From NCBI GenBank assembly GCA_964344435.1, contig CAYFNH010000035.1:1-22581 (forward strand): a DNA stretch of 22,581 nt. Direction: 5' to 3'. Of the stretch, positions 7,852 to 16,034 are shown piece by piece (positions within the stretch are counted from its first letter, which is position 1; every line of letters starts with the position of its first letter). The stretch is from Thiopontia sp964344435. GTDB taxonomy: Bacteria; Pseudomonadota; Gammaproteobacteria; GCF-002020875. The position numbers were made by a program, and so were the translations under genes. Below the pieces are notes generated by a model that was not told where the DNA came from, did not search any database, and saw only the letters and a list, made by a program, of their open reading frames with translations.

Positions 7852-9291
7852 ATGCCACTGGAGTACCACACCCTCGCCACCCTGCAGAAGAACCACCCTG
7901 CCTGGCGGCTGCTGCGTGCCGACCACGCCCCGCTGATCGCCAGCTTTCTGCAGCAAGTCTTTATTGAGACCAATGAACGACAAATTGCCCAGTCACAGCT
8001 GGTCTCACAGCTCGACGACCACCTGTTCGCGCTGCGGGAGATGCTGGGGGATGAGGCCTTTCCAAGGCGTGCCGGTCACTATCTGGACGAGTGGGCGGAC
8101 AATGAGAAGGGGTGGCTACGCAAATTCTACCCGGTCGATTCGGATGAGCCCTACTTCGACCTCACCCCGGCAACAGAGAAGGCAATTCGCTGGCTGGAGA
8201 CACTCGACCAGCGCAGCTTTGTGGGTACCGAGTCCCGCCTGATGACCATTTTCGACCTGCTACGACAGATGGTGGAGGGGAGTGAGGCTGATCCCGAGAT
8301 CCGCATTGCTGAGCTGGAGCGCAAACGAGAAGAGATTGAGCAGCAGATTGAACAGGTGCGTAGCGGCTCTTTCGACCTGCTGGATGAGACCGCACTGCGT
8401 GACCGTTTCCAGCAGCTGAGTCAGACCGCACGTGACCTGCTCTCCGATTTTCGTGAGGTTGAACAGAACTTCCGCAATCTGGATCAATCGATTCGCGAAC
8501 GGATCACCTTGTGGGAAGGGAACAAGGGGGCGCTGCTGGAGCAGATCTTTGGTGAACGTGACCTGATTGCCGACTCCGATCAGGGCAAAAGTTTTCGTGC
8601 CTTCTGGGACTTTCTGATGTCCCCGGATCGTCAGCAGGAGCTGGGGGATCTGCTCGAGCAGATGCTGGCATTGATGGCACCGATTCAACAAAAGAGCGAC
8701 CCCCGTATACGCCGAATCCATTACGACTGGCTCGAGGCGGGTGAACAGACCCAACGCACAGTGGCACGCCTCTCCCAACAGCTGCGACGCTATCTCGATG
8801 ACCAGACCTGGATGGAGAACCGGCGCATCATGGCCCTGCTCAAACAGATCGAGAGTCAAGCGCTGGCTCTGCGGGAGGAGAAGCCAGCACTCCAGATGAC
8901 ACTCGACAGCCCGACCCCTACGATTCAGTTACCGATGGAGCGCCCCCTCTACAGCCCGCCACTGAAACCGAAACTGGACGATCGGGTCGAGCTGGGCGAG
9001 GAGGATCTGCTCAATACCGAGGCGCTGTTTGAGCAACATCATGTCGACACCCAGAGACTCATCGACCACCTCAACCGTGCCCTGCAACTGGAGAGCCAGG
9101 TCACACTACAGACACTGCTGCAACAGCAGCCACTGGAACAGGGGCTGGCAGAACTGGTTGCCTGGCTCACCATCGCCGGCAATGACTCCAAACACCTGTT
9201 TGATGAGAACGAGCAGGATCTGTTGCAGTGGCAGGATGAGAACGGGCAGCAACGACAGGCCCGGATTCCTCGGGTCATTTATAATCGCTGA
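7852..9291 (+). CDS. jetA: Wadjet subunit JetA (DUF3375, MukF-like kleisin)
   Basis: JetA is the kleisin-type subunit of Wadjet, an SMC-family complex that extrudes loops on circular DNA and cleaves plasmids. The 479-residue product begins with the family's conserved segment (HPAWRLLRADHAPLIASFLQ), followed by RKFYPVDSDEPYFDLTPATE, VGTESRLMTIFDLLRQ and SFRAFWDFLMSP. Coiled-coil-prone helices fill about 150-230 and a helical/winged-helix C-terminal part follows. I chose the ATG at 7852 because family members begin just before this segment. An in-frame ATG at 7777 would add 25 residues that look unlike protein, and neither start has a clear ribosome site. It is first in the jet operon, divergent from the antitoxin, with jetB 5 nt downstream. 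Confidence 0.92.
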   Translation: MPLEYHTLATLQKNHPAWRLLRADHAPLIASFLQQVFIETNERQIAQSQLVSQLDDHLFALREMLGDEAFPRRAGHYLDEWADNEKGWLRKFYPVDSDEPYFDLTPATEKAIRWLETLDQRSFVGTESRLMTIFDLLRQMVEGSEADPEIRIAELERKREEIEQQIEQVRSGSFDLLDETALRDRFQQLSQTARDLLSDFREVEQNFRNLDQSIRERITLWEGNKGALLEQIFGERDLIADSDQGKSFRAFWDFLMSPDRQQELGDLLEQMLALMAPIQQKSDPRIRRIHYDWLEAGEQTQRTVARLSQQLRRYLDDQTWMENRRIMALLKQIESQALALREEKPALQMTLDSPTPTIQLPMERPLYSPPLKPKLDDRVELGEEDLLNTEALFEQHHVDTQRLIDHLNRALQLESQVTLQTLLQQQPLEQGLAELVAWLTIAGNDSKHLFDENEQDLLQWQDENGQQRQARIPRVIYNR

Positions 9292-9296
9292 TCATT

Positions 9297-9905
9297 ATGG
9301 AAACCGACACTACCCACCAGCAAAACTCCGAGGACGGCTTCTCGCTTGCGGCAATCGCCCTGCTCAAGGGGATTGTCTATGCAGAGAGTGATCCCGCACT
9401 GTGGCAACAGCTATTGACACTGCAGTCACGCATTCGTGACTACATGGCTCAGATTGGGCTGGAGCTTCTGATCGACGAGGCGGAGGGGTATGCCTGGCTG
9501 CGCACCCGTCCCGCTGTCGAAGGAGAAAAGGAGTTGCCACGCCTGATCAGCCGTCGCCAACTCCCCTTCCCCATCAGTCTGCTGCTGGCACTGCTGCGCA
9601 AGCGCCTGGCTGAATTCGACAGCAGCGGCGCCGAACAACGGCTGGTGCTGTCACGCGACGAGATCCATGAGATGATGCGCATCTTCCTGCCACAGGGGAG
9701 CAATGAGGCCAAGCTGATGCAGCAGATCGACCGCCACATCAACAAGGTGATCGAACTGGGTTTTTTACGCCAGCTTCGCGGTAATGAACAGATGGTGGAG
9801 GTACGCAGAATCATCAAATCCTTTATCGATGCACAGTGGTTGCGTGAGTTTGACCAGCGTCTGCAGGAGTACCGGCAGCACCTCGAGAGTGAGCACCAGA
9901 AATGA
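9297..9905 (+). CDS. jetB: Wadjet subunit JetB (DUF4194, MukE-like)
   Basis: The 202-residue protein matches the DUF4194 family, the MukE/KITE-like winged-helix subunit that binds the JetA kleisin. Characteristic segments are ALLKGIVYAESDPALWQQLL, RISRRQ-type LISRRQLPFPISLLLALLRKRL, the acidic-hydrophobic EIHEMMRIFLP, and VRRIIKSFIDAQWLREFDQR near the C-terminus. It lies 5 nt after jetA and its stop overlaps the jetC start as ATGA, so all three are probably translated in a coupled fashion. Confidence 0.92.
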   Translation: METDTTHQQNSEDGFSLAAIALLKGIVYAESDPALWQQLLTLQSRIRDYMAQIGLELLIDEAEGYAWLRTRPAVEGEKELPRLISRRQLPFPISLLLALLRKRLAEFDSSGAEQRLVLSRDEIHEMMRIFLPQGSNEAKLMQQIDRHINKVIELGFLRQLRGNEQMVEVRRIIKSFIDAQWLREFDQRLQEYRQHLESEHQK

Positions 9906-12900
9906 GCCCAATCGACGAAAGTCTGATGGATTCCTTCGACTTCGGGGATGAAAGCACACTCTCCGGGTTTCGCCTGCAGCGCCTTGAACTCTACAACTGG
10001 GGCACCTTCCATAACCGGGTCTGGTCTCTGCAGAGTAACGGAGACAACACCCTGGTAACCGGTGATATCGGTTCCGGCAAATCAACCCTGGTCGATGCCA
10101 TCACCACCCTGCTGGTACCGGCACAGCGGGTCGCCTACAACAAGGCTGCCGGTGCCGGTAACAAGGAGCGTACTCTGCGCTCCTATGTACAGGGGTACTA
10201 CAAGTCGGAGCGCAATGAAATCGGCAGCAGCTCAAAACCGGTTGCTCTGCGCGACCACAACAGTTATTCGGTCATTCTCGCCACCTTCCACAACAGTGGT
10301 TACGATCAAACAGTGACTTTGGCACAACTGTTCTGGAGCAAGGATCTACAGGGGCAGCCAGCGCGCTTTTTTGTCGTTGCCGAACGCTCTCTTACCATTG
10401 CCGATGACTTCTCCGGCTTCGGCAAGGAGATCAACACGCTGAGGAAACGGTTGCGCAATGATCGCCATATTGAACTGTTTGAACGCTTTCCCCAGTACAG
10501 CGCCCGCTTTCGCCGTCTCTTTGGCATCGACAACGAGCAGGCACTGGAGCTGTTTCACCAGACCGTTTCGATGAAGTCGGTCGGCAACCTCACCGACTTT
10601 GTTCGCCAACACATGCTGGAACCGTTTGATGTCGCCCCACGCATTGAGGCACTGATCCACCACTTTGACGACCTCAACCGTGCCCATGAGGCGATTGTCC
10701 GTGCCCGCCAACAGATTGAACGACTCACCCCGTTGGTCGCCGATTGTGAGCAGCACCAGCAACTCAATGAACAGACCACACACTGGCGCCTCAACCGCGA
10801 GGCAATCATCCCCTACTTTGCACACCTCAAGAGCGAGCTGCTGCAACGACGGCTGCAGCGTCTGGAAGAGGAGCAGCAGCGGGTTCTGGTCAAGCTGGAG
10901 CAGCAGCAACAGCAACTGAGAGAACAACAGGGTGAACGTGACCAGATCAAGGAGGCCATTGCCCGCAATGGCGGTGATCGACTACAACGGCTACGCAGTG
11001 AAATCGATGACAAGAGCGCAGAGAAGGGCCGCCGCCAACAACGTGCTGAGCACTACAACCGGCTTGCCGAGAGCCTCTCGCTCCCCTCTGCCCAGGACAG
11101 TGACCAGTTTGTCCATAACCAGCAGCAGCTGAGTGAGCGACGCCAGCAGTGCGAACAGCTGGAGGCCGAACAGCAGAACCACTGGACGGATCTCGAGGTG
11201 GAGCTGCGCAGCCTCAAACAGCAGCACCAGAACCATCAAACCGAGCTGGAGTCCCTGCGCAGCCGCAGCAGCAATATCAGTGACCAGCAGATCCAGATAC
11301 GCCAACTGCTGTGTGATTCCCTACAGATCAACAGTGAGGAGATGCCCTTTGCCGGGGAGCTGATTCAGCTACATGAAGAGGAGGCAGCCTGGGAAGGCGC
11401 GGCAGAACGGCTACTGCACAACTTTGCCCTCTCCCTGCTGGTACCCGACCACCACTATGCGGTGGTAAGCCGCTGGGTTGAGCAGACCCAGCTGCGGGGG
11501 CGTCTGGTCTACTACCGGATTCGAGAGTCCCGCCACAGCGAACCGCATACCCCCCATCCCGACTCCCTGCTGAGAAAGTTGAGCATCAAACCCGACTCCA
11601 CCTTCTATCCCTGGTTGGAGCAGGAGCTGGGACGCCGCTTTGACTACGCCTGCTGTGACAACATGGAGCAGTTTCGGCGTGAACAGCGTGCCATCAGTCT
11701 CAATGGTCAGATCAAATCGGGTGGGGTACGCCACGAGAAGGATGACCGCCATCGTATCGATGACCGCAGCCGTTATCTACTGGGGTGGAGCAATCAGGCC
11801 AAGATCGCCACCCTGGAGCAACAGTCACAACAGCTGCAGCGCCAGATGCAGCTGTGTTCACGCAAGCTGAGCGATACCCAGCAGCAGCTCAAGGTGGTAC
11901 GCCAGCAGCAGGAGGGGATCGCCAAACTGGGAGAATACCGCAGCTTCAGTGAGATTGAATGGCAACAACTGGCCATTGAGATCAGCCAACTGCAACAGGA
12001 GATGGCACAGCTACAGGCCTCATCCAATCTGCTGCAGACCCTGAACCAGCAGCTTGATGCACTGGAGCAGCGCCTGCAACAGAGCGAAACGACACTGGAT
12101 AACGTAAAACAGGAGCTGATCACCCTGGAGGTCAAGCAAGAGCAGGCACAGCAACTGTTGCAGCAGAGTCAGCTACTGATTGAGGGACTGGATGCAGAAC
12201 AACGTAGCACACAGTTCGAACAGCTCGACCAGCTACGCGTGGAGGCGCTGGAGACACACAAACTGAGCGTGGAGTCCTGTGACAATCGTGCCCATGAGCT
12301 GCGTGAATGGTTGCAAAAGAAGATCGACAAGACCAACAAGCAGATCCAGTCGCTGGCGGAACGTATCATCAAGGCCATGCAGCAGTACCACAACGACTAT
12401 CCACAGGAGACCGAAGAGTTGGATGTCGGCATCGAGGCGGTGGAGGGGTATCGTGCCCAACTGCATGAGCTGGAACAGGATGGACTGCCCGCCTTCGAGG
12501 CACGCTTCAAGGTACTACTCAACGAGAACACCATTCGTGAGGTGGCCAACTTTCAGTCACAGCTGGCGCGTGAGGAGAACACCATCAAGGAGCGTATCGA
12601 GCGCATCAACCACTCCCTCAACCAGATCGACTACAACCCGGGGCGCTATATCCTGCTGGAGCAGCAGCGCAACAGTGATCCGGAGATCAACGCCTTCAAA
12701 CAGGATCTGCGCAGCTGCCTGCAGGGGGAGTTGACCGGTTCGGATCAGGAGCAGTACTCCGAGGCCAAGTTCATTCAGGTACAGCGGATCATCGAACGCT
12801 TCCGTGGGCGCGAAGGGTCGAGCGAGCTGGATCAGCGCTGGACTCGCAAGGTGACCGACGTGCGCAACAGCTTCCTCTTCTCCGCCTCGGAGCGCTGGCG

Positions 12901-13330
12901 TGAGGATGACCGGGAGCATGAACACTACACTGACAGCGGTGGTAAATCGGGCGGGCAGAAGGAGAAGCTCGCCTATACCGTACTCGCTGCCAGCCTCGCC
13001 TATCAGTTTGGGCTGGAGTGGGGAGCCAAACGTTCGCGCAGCTTCCGTTTTGTGGTGATCGACGAGGCCTTTGGCCGTGGCTCCGATGAGTCGGCCCGCT
13101 TCGGGCTCGAGCTGTTCAAGCAGCTCAATCTGCAACTGCTGATTGTCACGCCACTGCAGAAAATCCATATCATCGCCCCCTATGTGGCCAGTGTCGGCTT
13201 TGTACACAATGAGGCGGGACGTGAATCGAAACTGCGCAACCTGACCATCGAAGCATATCGTGAGGAGAAGCTGCGCCACGCTTCAGCTCAACTGGAGAAT
13301 AGAGAACATGGACTACAACCTGCTCAATGA
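9902..13330 (+). CDS. jetC: Wadjet SMC ATPase JetC (MukB-like)
   Basis: This 1142-residue SMC-like ATPase is the motor of Wadjet. The N-terminal head has Walker A GDIGSGKST (54-62, Lys60). Long Gln/Glu/Leu-rich coiled coils run from about 265 to 450 and 600 to 900 around a hinge-like globular region (about 470-600). The C-terminal head has an ABC signature SGGKSGGQKEKLAY (about residue 1010) and Walker B VVIDEAFGRGSDES (about 1050). All catalytic motifs look intact. The ATG overlaps the jetB stop. The stop at 13330 lies 23 nt inside the next gene, in another frame. Confidence 0.95.
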   Translation: MSPIDESLMDSFDFGDESTLSGFRLQRLELYNWGTFHNRVWSLQSNGDNTLVTGDIGSGKSTLVDAITTLLVPAQRVAYNKAAGAGNKERTLRSYVQGYYKSERNEIGSSSKPVALRDHNSYSVILATFHNSGYDQTVTLAQLFWSKDLQGQPARFFVVAERSLTIADDFSGFGKEINTLRKRLRNDRHIELFERFPQYSARFRRLFGIDNEQALELFHQTVSMKSVGNLTDFVRQHMLEPFDVAPRIEALIHHFDDLNRAHEAIVRARQQIERLTPLVADCEQHQQLNEQTTHWRLNREAIIPYFAHLKSELLQRRLQRLEEEQQRVLVKLEQQQQQLREQQGERDQIKEAIARNGGDRLQRLRSEIDDKSAEKGRRQQRAEHYNRLAESLSLPSAQDSDQFVHNQQQLSERRQQCEQLEAEQQNHWTDLEVELRSLKQQHQNHQTELESLRSRSSNISDQQIQIRQLLCDSLQINSEEMPFAGELIQLHEEEAAWEGAAERLLHNFALSLLVPDHHYAVVSRWVEQTQLRGRLVYYRIRESRHSEPHTPHPDSLLRKLSIKPDSTFYPWLEQELGRRFDYACCDNMEQFRREQRAISLNGQIKSGGVRHEKDDRHRIDDRSRYLLGWSNQAKIATLEQQSQQLQRQMQLCSRKLSDTQQQLKVVRQQQEGIAKLGEYRSFSEIEWQQLAIEISQLQQEMAQLQASSNLLQTLNQQLDALEQRLQQSETTLDNVKQELITLEVKQEQAQQLLQQSQLLIEGLDAEQRSTQFEQLDQLRVEALETHKLSVESCDNRAHELREWLQKKIDKTNKQIQSLAERIIKAMQQYHNDYPQETEELDVGIEAVEGYRAQLHELEQDGLPAFEARFKVLLNENTIREVANFQSQLAREENTIKERIERINHSLNQIDYNPGRYILLEQQRNSDPEINAFKQDLRSCLQGELTGSDQEQYSEAKFIQVQRIIERFRGREGSSELDQRWTRKVTDVRNSFLFSASERWREDDREHEHYTDSGGKSGGQKEKLAYTVLAASLAYQFGLEWGAKRSRSFRFVVIDEAFGRGSDESARFGLELFKQLNLQLLIVTPLQKIHIIAPYVASVGFVHNEAGRESKLRNLTIEAYREEKLRHASAQLENREHGLQPAQ

Positions 13331-13853
13331 GGCGATTCAACAGGCCTCCCCGTTTGACCTGTTCCGACTACGTGTAGTGATCGATAATCTGCTGGATGAC
13401 CCCGAACGGATCGCCTCGATCAGGCGTCAACTGCAGCCCGGCATGGTGTGTGGCTACTTTGATGCCGCCCGCAACCAGATGGTCGATGTCCGCATCACCC
13501 GGGTCAAACGCTCCAATGTCGATGTGGTCGAGGTGGAGAGTGGTAAACGCTGGAATATGCCGATCTATATGCTCAATCTGGAACAGGCCCCCACCGAGAT
13601 CACTCCGACCAGCCAGGGAACCCTGGATCGTAATACACTTGCGGTGGGTGACCCGGTCGGGTTCCGTGGGCGCGACGGTGAGCTCATCTATGGCGTTGTG
13701 CTCAAGCTCAACCCCAAACGCTGCAAGGTGCGTACACCCGATGCGATCTGGAATGTCTACTACCGCTCTCTGTTTCCGGTGATTGATGGTGAACAGGATC
13801 GTGGATTTCGTTACATCGACCATGAGCCGGAGCAGGGTGGGCTCGATCTCTGA
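13308..13853 (+). CDS. Wadjet-embedded protein with two SH3/KOW-like repeats, unknown
   Basis: The 181-residue product lies between jetC and jetD, where ordinary type I Wadjet operons go directly from one to the other. Residues 1-41 look helical (SPFDLFRLRVVIDNLL, then DPERIASIRRQL). Two similar beta-rich units follow: residues 44-91 (PGMVCGYFDAARNQ to RWNMPIYMLNL) and 112-158 (VGDPVGFRGRDGE to IWNVYYRSLFPV). Each ends in a Trp-containing strand like small SH3, Tudor or KOW barrels, which often bind nucleic acid or protein tails. I chose the ATG at 13308, with GGAG and AGAGA upstream; an in-frame ATG at 13260 would extend it deep into jetC. It overlaps jetC by 23 nt and precedes jetD by 13 nt. 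A relative may exist outside Wadjet as a general housekeeping protein. Function is unknown. Confidence 0.85.
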   Translation: MDYNLLNEAIQQASPFDLFRLRVVIDNLLDDPERIASIRRQLQPGMVCGYFDAARNQMVDVRITRVKRSNVDVVEVESGKRWNMPIYMLNLEQAPTEITPTSQGTLDRNTLAVGDPVGFRGRDGELIYGVVLKLNPKRCKVRTPDAIWNVYYRSLFPVIDGEQDRGFRYIDHEPEQGGLDL

Positions 13854-13866
13854 GAGGCCCACTGCA

Positions 13867-15057
13867 ATGAGTGAGTGGAGCAACCCGAAACAGATCCGGC
13901 AAACACTTCTCAAACGCTGGCAGCGAGGGGACTTTCTGCGTGCGGCCATCGACCCTGAAGCAGCCCCCCTCTTCCCCTTCTGCCTCTCACTCAAACGACC
14001 CGGCAGACGTGAGCTGGTCGACCGTTTCGCCGAGGCACAACAGTGGGTTCAGCGGCTGCAGCAGGGTGAACGCCCAGACCAGAGCGGGTACCGGATCGAA
14101 TGGGAATCTCTCAACCATCGACAACTGGGGCACAACCGTATCCCGCTCAAGGTCTGCTTCACCCATCCAGAGCCACTGCTACGTTATATCGGCAAACAGC
14201 AGGACTATACTCGCTTCATCGACCTCAATGAGCAGGTCACCGCCCGCTATCCACAGCTGCAGCCGTGGGTGATCCGCCACCCCCACCGCTTGCTACAGTA
14301 TCGTGATGAGTGGGAGCACCTGCTAACCATTGTAGAGTGGGTCGAAACACACCCTTGCTGTGGACGCTATCTGCGCCAGATCGATCTACCCGGCATCGAC
14401 ACCAAATACATCGAGCAGCACCGCCGCCTGCTGAGTGAACTGCTCGATCTGGTTCTGCCAACGGAGGCAATCGACCCTCACTTCAGTGGCACCAGGGGGT
14501 TTGAATCACGCTACGGCTTTCTCGGCAAGCCGGTGATGATTCAGTTCCGTATTCTCGACCCATCCTCTCAACCCTGTGGACTTTCCCATCTTGCACTGCC
14601 ACTGGAGGCGTTCGCCCAACTCCAGCTGAAGGTCGACACCATCTTTATCACCGAAAACGAGATCAATGGGCTGGCCTTTCCCCAACACCCCGGCAGTCTG
14701 GTGATCTTCGGCCTTGGCTACGGTCTGCAGCCACTACAACAGATTCCATGGTTGCGCTCATGCACGATTCACTACTGGGGGGATATCGACAGCCACGGCT
14801 TCGCCATGCTCGATCAGATTCGCCACTATCTGCCACAGACGCAATCGATATTGATGAACCGGGAGACCCTGCTCCAGCACCAGCCCTTTTGGGGAGTTGA
14901 GCAGAAACCGACCACTCGTGAACTCGCACGGCTGACTGCGGAGGAACAGTCACTCTATCAGGAGCTGTTGAACCACACACATGCACAGAATTTGAGACTG
15001 GAACAGGAGCGTATCCACTTCAGCGCACTACAACAGGTACTCACCAGCCTGATTTAG
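13867..15057 (+). CDS. jetD: Wadjet nuclease JetD (DUF3322-DUF2220, Toprim)
   Basis: JetD is the Toprim-fold nuclease that cuts DNA once the SMC motor has extruded a circular substrate. The 396-residue protein has an N-terminal DUF3322-type part with LPGIDTKYIEQHRRLLSELL and a C-terminal DUF2220 Toprim domain. The acidic site is visible: Glu263 and Glu265 in ITENE, and Asp306 and Asp308 in WGDIDSHG. The ATG at 13867 has GAGAGG about 9 nt upstream and homology starts here; an in-frame ATG at 13783 would overlap the preceding gene. The gene ends 17 nt from the convergent radical-SAM gene, without a visible terminator. Confidence 0.93.
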   Translation: MSEWSNPKQIRQTLLKRWQRGDFLRAAIDPEAAPLFPFCLSLKRPGRRELVDRFAEAQQWVQRLQQGERPDQSGYRIEWESLNHRQLGHNRIPLKVCFTHPEPLLRYIGKQQDYTRFIDLNEQVTARYPQLQPWVIRHPHRLLQYRDEWEHLLTIVEWVETHPCCGRYLRQIDLPGIDTKYIEQHRRLLSELLDLVLPTEAIDPHFSGTRGFESRYGFLGKPVMIQFRILDPSSQPCGLSHLALPLEAFAQLQLKVDTIFITENEINGLAFPQHPGSLVIFGLGYGLQPLQQIPWLRSCTIHYWGDIDSHGFAMLDQIRHYLPQTQSILMNRETLLQHQPFWGVEQKPTTRELARLTAEEQSLYQELLNHTHAQNLRLEQERIHFSALQQVLTSLI

Positions 15058-15074
15058 CGCTGTACTTTTCCACC

Positions 15075-15677
15075 CTATCCCACAATATCCAGCTTGCGTG
15101 CCCTGAACCCCACACCACAGCGCTGTGCCAGCCGTTCACAGGCCGCCACATCGACCCCCTCCAGGCCATCAATTGCGGTGGCCGTCACCTGCGGAATCTG
15201 CTCTCCTGCCAGCTGCAGAAACGACAGCATCGCCTCGAATGAGCCCGGCAGCTGGGGCTGACAATGGCGGTTATAGACCGTCTCGTTATCTCCATTCATC
15301 GATACCGACAGGGAGTCGATCAACCCCACCATCTCCGGCACCACATTGCGCTTGTGCACCAGGTTGGCCAGGCCATCGGTATTGATCCGCACCTTGCCTC
15401 CGTGCTCTTTAATCCACGCAGCCACCTGCAGCAGCAGCTTCAGACGCAGCGTCGGCTCTCCAAAACCACAGAAGACGATCTCTTCATATCGGGCAGGGTC
15501 ACCTACTGCCGCCACGATCTCCTCGAATTCGGGACGATGGTCGATGGTAAGGTCAAAATCATGCACCTGTACCGTACCCTGCGTCTTGGGGCAGAACTCG
15601 CACACCAGGGTGCATCGGTCGGTAATGCTCAGATAGAGCCGATCTTCAATCGGATAGGCGATGGTCTGATTGCTCAC
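15075..15677 (-). CDS. TatD-linked radical-SAM protein
   Basis: The 200-residue protein has the radical-SAM cluster motif CTLVCEFC (Cys22, Cys26, Cys29), which binds a [4Fe-4S] cluster used to cleave S-adenosylmethionine. FCGFGEPTLR is the GGEP-like motif, and RINTDGLAN and DSLSVSMNGDNETVYNRHC follow. Length and motifs match the small radical-SAM family usually found beside or fused to TatD-type deoxyribonuclease genes. No tatD is in this window. The substrate is not known for the family. It is convergent with jetD and is followed upstream by a repeat-rich gap before moaA. It has no obvious link to Wadjet. Confidence 0.85.
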   Translation of the reverse strand: MSNQTIAYPIEDRLYLSITDRCTLVCEFCPKTQGTVQVHDFDLTIDHRPEFEEIVAAVGDPARYEEIVFCGFGEPTLRLKLLLQVAAWIKEHGGKVRINTDGLANLVHKRNVVPEMVGLIDSLSVSMNGDNETVYNRHCQPQLPGSFEAMLSFLQLAGEQIPQVTATAIDGLEGVDVAACERLAQRCGVGFRARKLDIVG

Positions 15678-15729
15678 TAATACTCCAATAACCGTGGTAC
15701 CTGATCGCCCTGCTTCTCAAGGCAAGCAA

Positions 15730-15778
15730 TTACCAACCATTTTAGCGACCTGTAGTAAATATTCAGGGGTTACCTGAA
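15730..15778 (+). repeat. Possible relic of a family A repeat, with hairpin
   Basis: TTACCAACC (15730-15738) and TTCAGGGGTTACC (15762-15774) match the core and terminus of the family A elements, but in an unusual arrangement. TTCAGG-GGTTA-CCTGAA (15762-15778) forms a perfect 6-bp hairpin. It could be a rearranged remnant or a chance resemblance. Confidence 0.3.
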
Positions 15779-15800
15779 AATTGTAAAAGAATGGCAGTGG

Positions 15801-15913
15801 CTATTCAGATTGCCTCTGAAATTCGTCAGATCAAGGCAGAAAATGTGAGTTTACAAGTGTAAATGACCATTTTCTAACGCCGATATGGCGGATTTCAGGG
15901 GTGAGCTGAATAG
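15801..15913 (+). repeat. Family B palindromic element, copy 2
   Basis: This 113-bp element begins CTATTCAG and ends CTGAATAG. CCTCTGAAATTCG near the left pairs with CGGATTTCAGGGG near the right. AGAAAATG pairs with CATTTTCT around a central TTTAC-AAGT-GTAAA hairpin, so the whole unit can fold as one long imperfect hairpin. It matches 1692-1822 almost base for base except for a block missing here. No transposase is present. Confidence 0.78.
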
Positions 15914-15936
15914 TTACACCCTTTATACGTTTCAAT

Positions 15937-15950
15937 TTGACACATATCAA
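15937..15950 (+). promoter_or_regulatory. FNR/ANR-like box or -35 element upstream of moaA
   Basis: TTGACACATATCAA matches TTGAT-N4-ATCAA at nine of ten positions and lies 85 nt before the moaA ATG. In E. coli the moa operon is induced anaerobically through FNR, so an activator site is plausible. Its first six bases are also a perfect sigma70 -35 (TTGACA), with TCTGAT 18 nt downstream as a weak -10. The two readings cannot be told apart here. Confidence 0.45.
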
Positions 15951-16034
15951 CAACGATTCATCTGATTTCATGAATGAGTTGCATTAATAACCCTACCGTT
16001 CTACGCTCAACCATCCACAATCACAGGACTCTCG

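Larger units (their letters stand above)
15678..16034. other. Repeat-rich intergenic region before moaA
   Basis: This 357-nt gap between the radical-SAM gene and moaA has no convincing coding frame. It holds a possible relic of a family A repeat with a small hairpin (15730-15778), a family B palindromic element (15801-15913) and a candidate FNR box or -35 element (15937-15950) serving moaA. Confidence 0.7.

Noticed and set aside
10346..13279. Long minus-strand frames opposite jetC (up to 240 codons)
   Set aside because: They are shadows of the Gln/Leu-rich coiled-coil coding sequence, with no domains and no ribosome sites.
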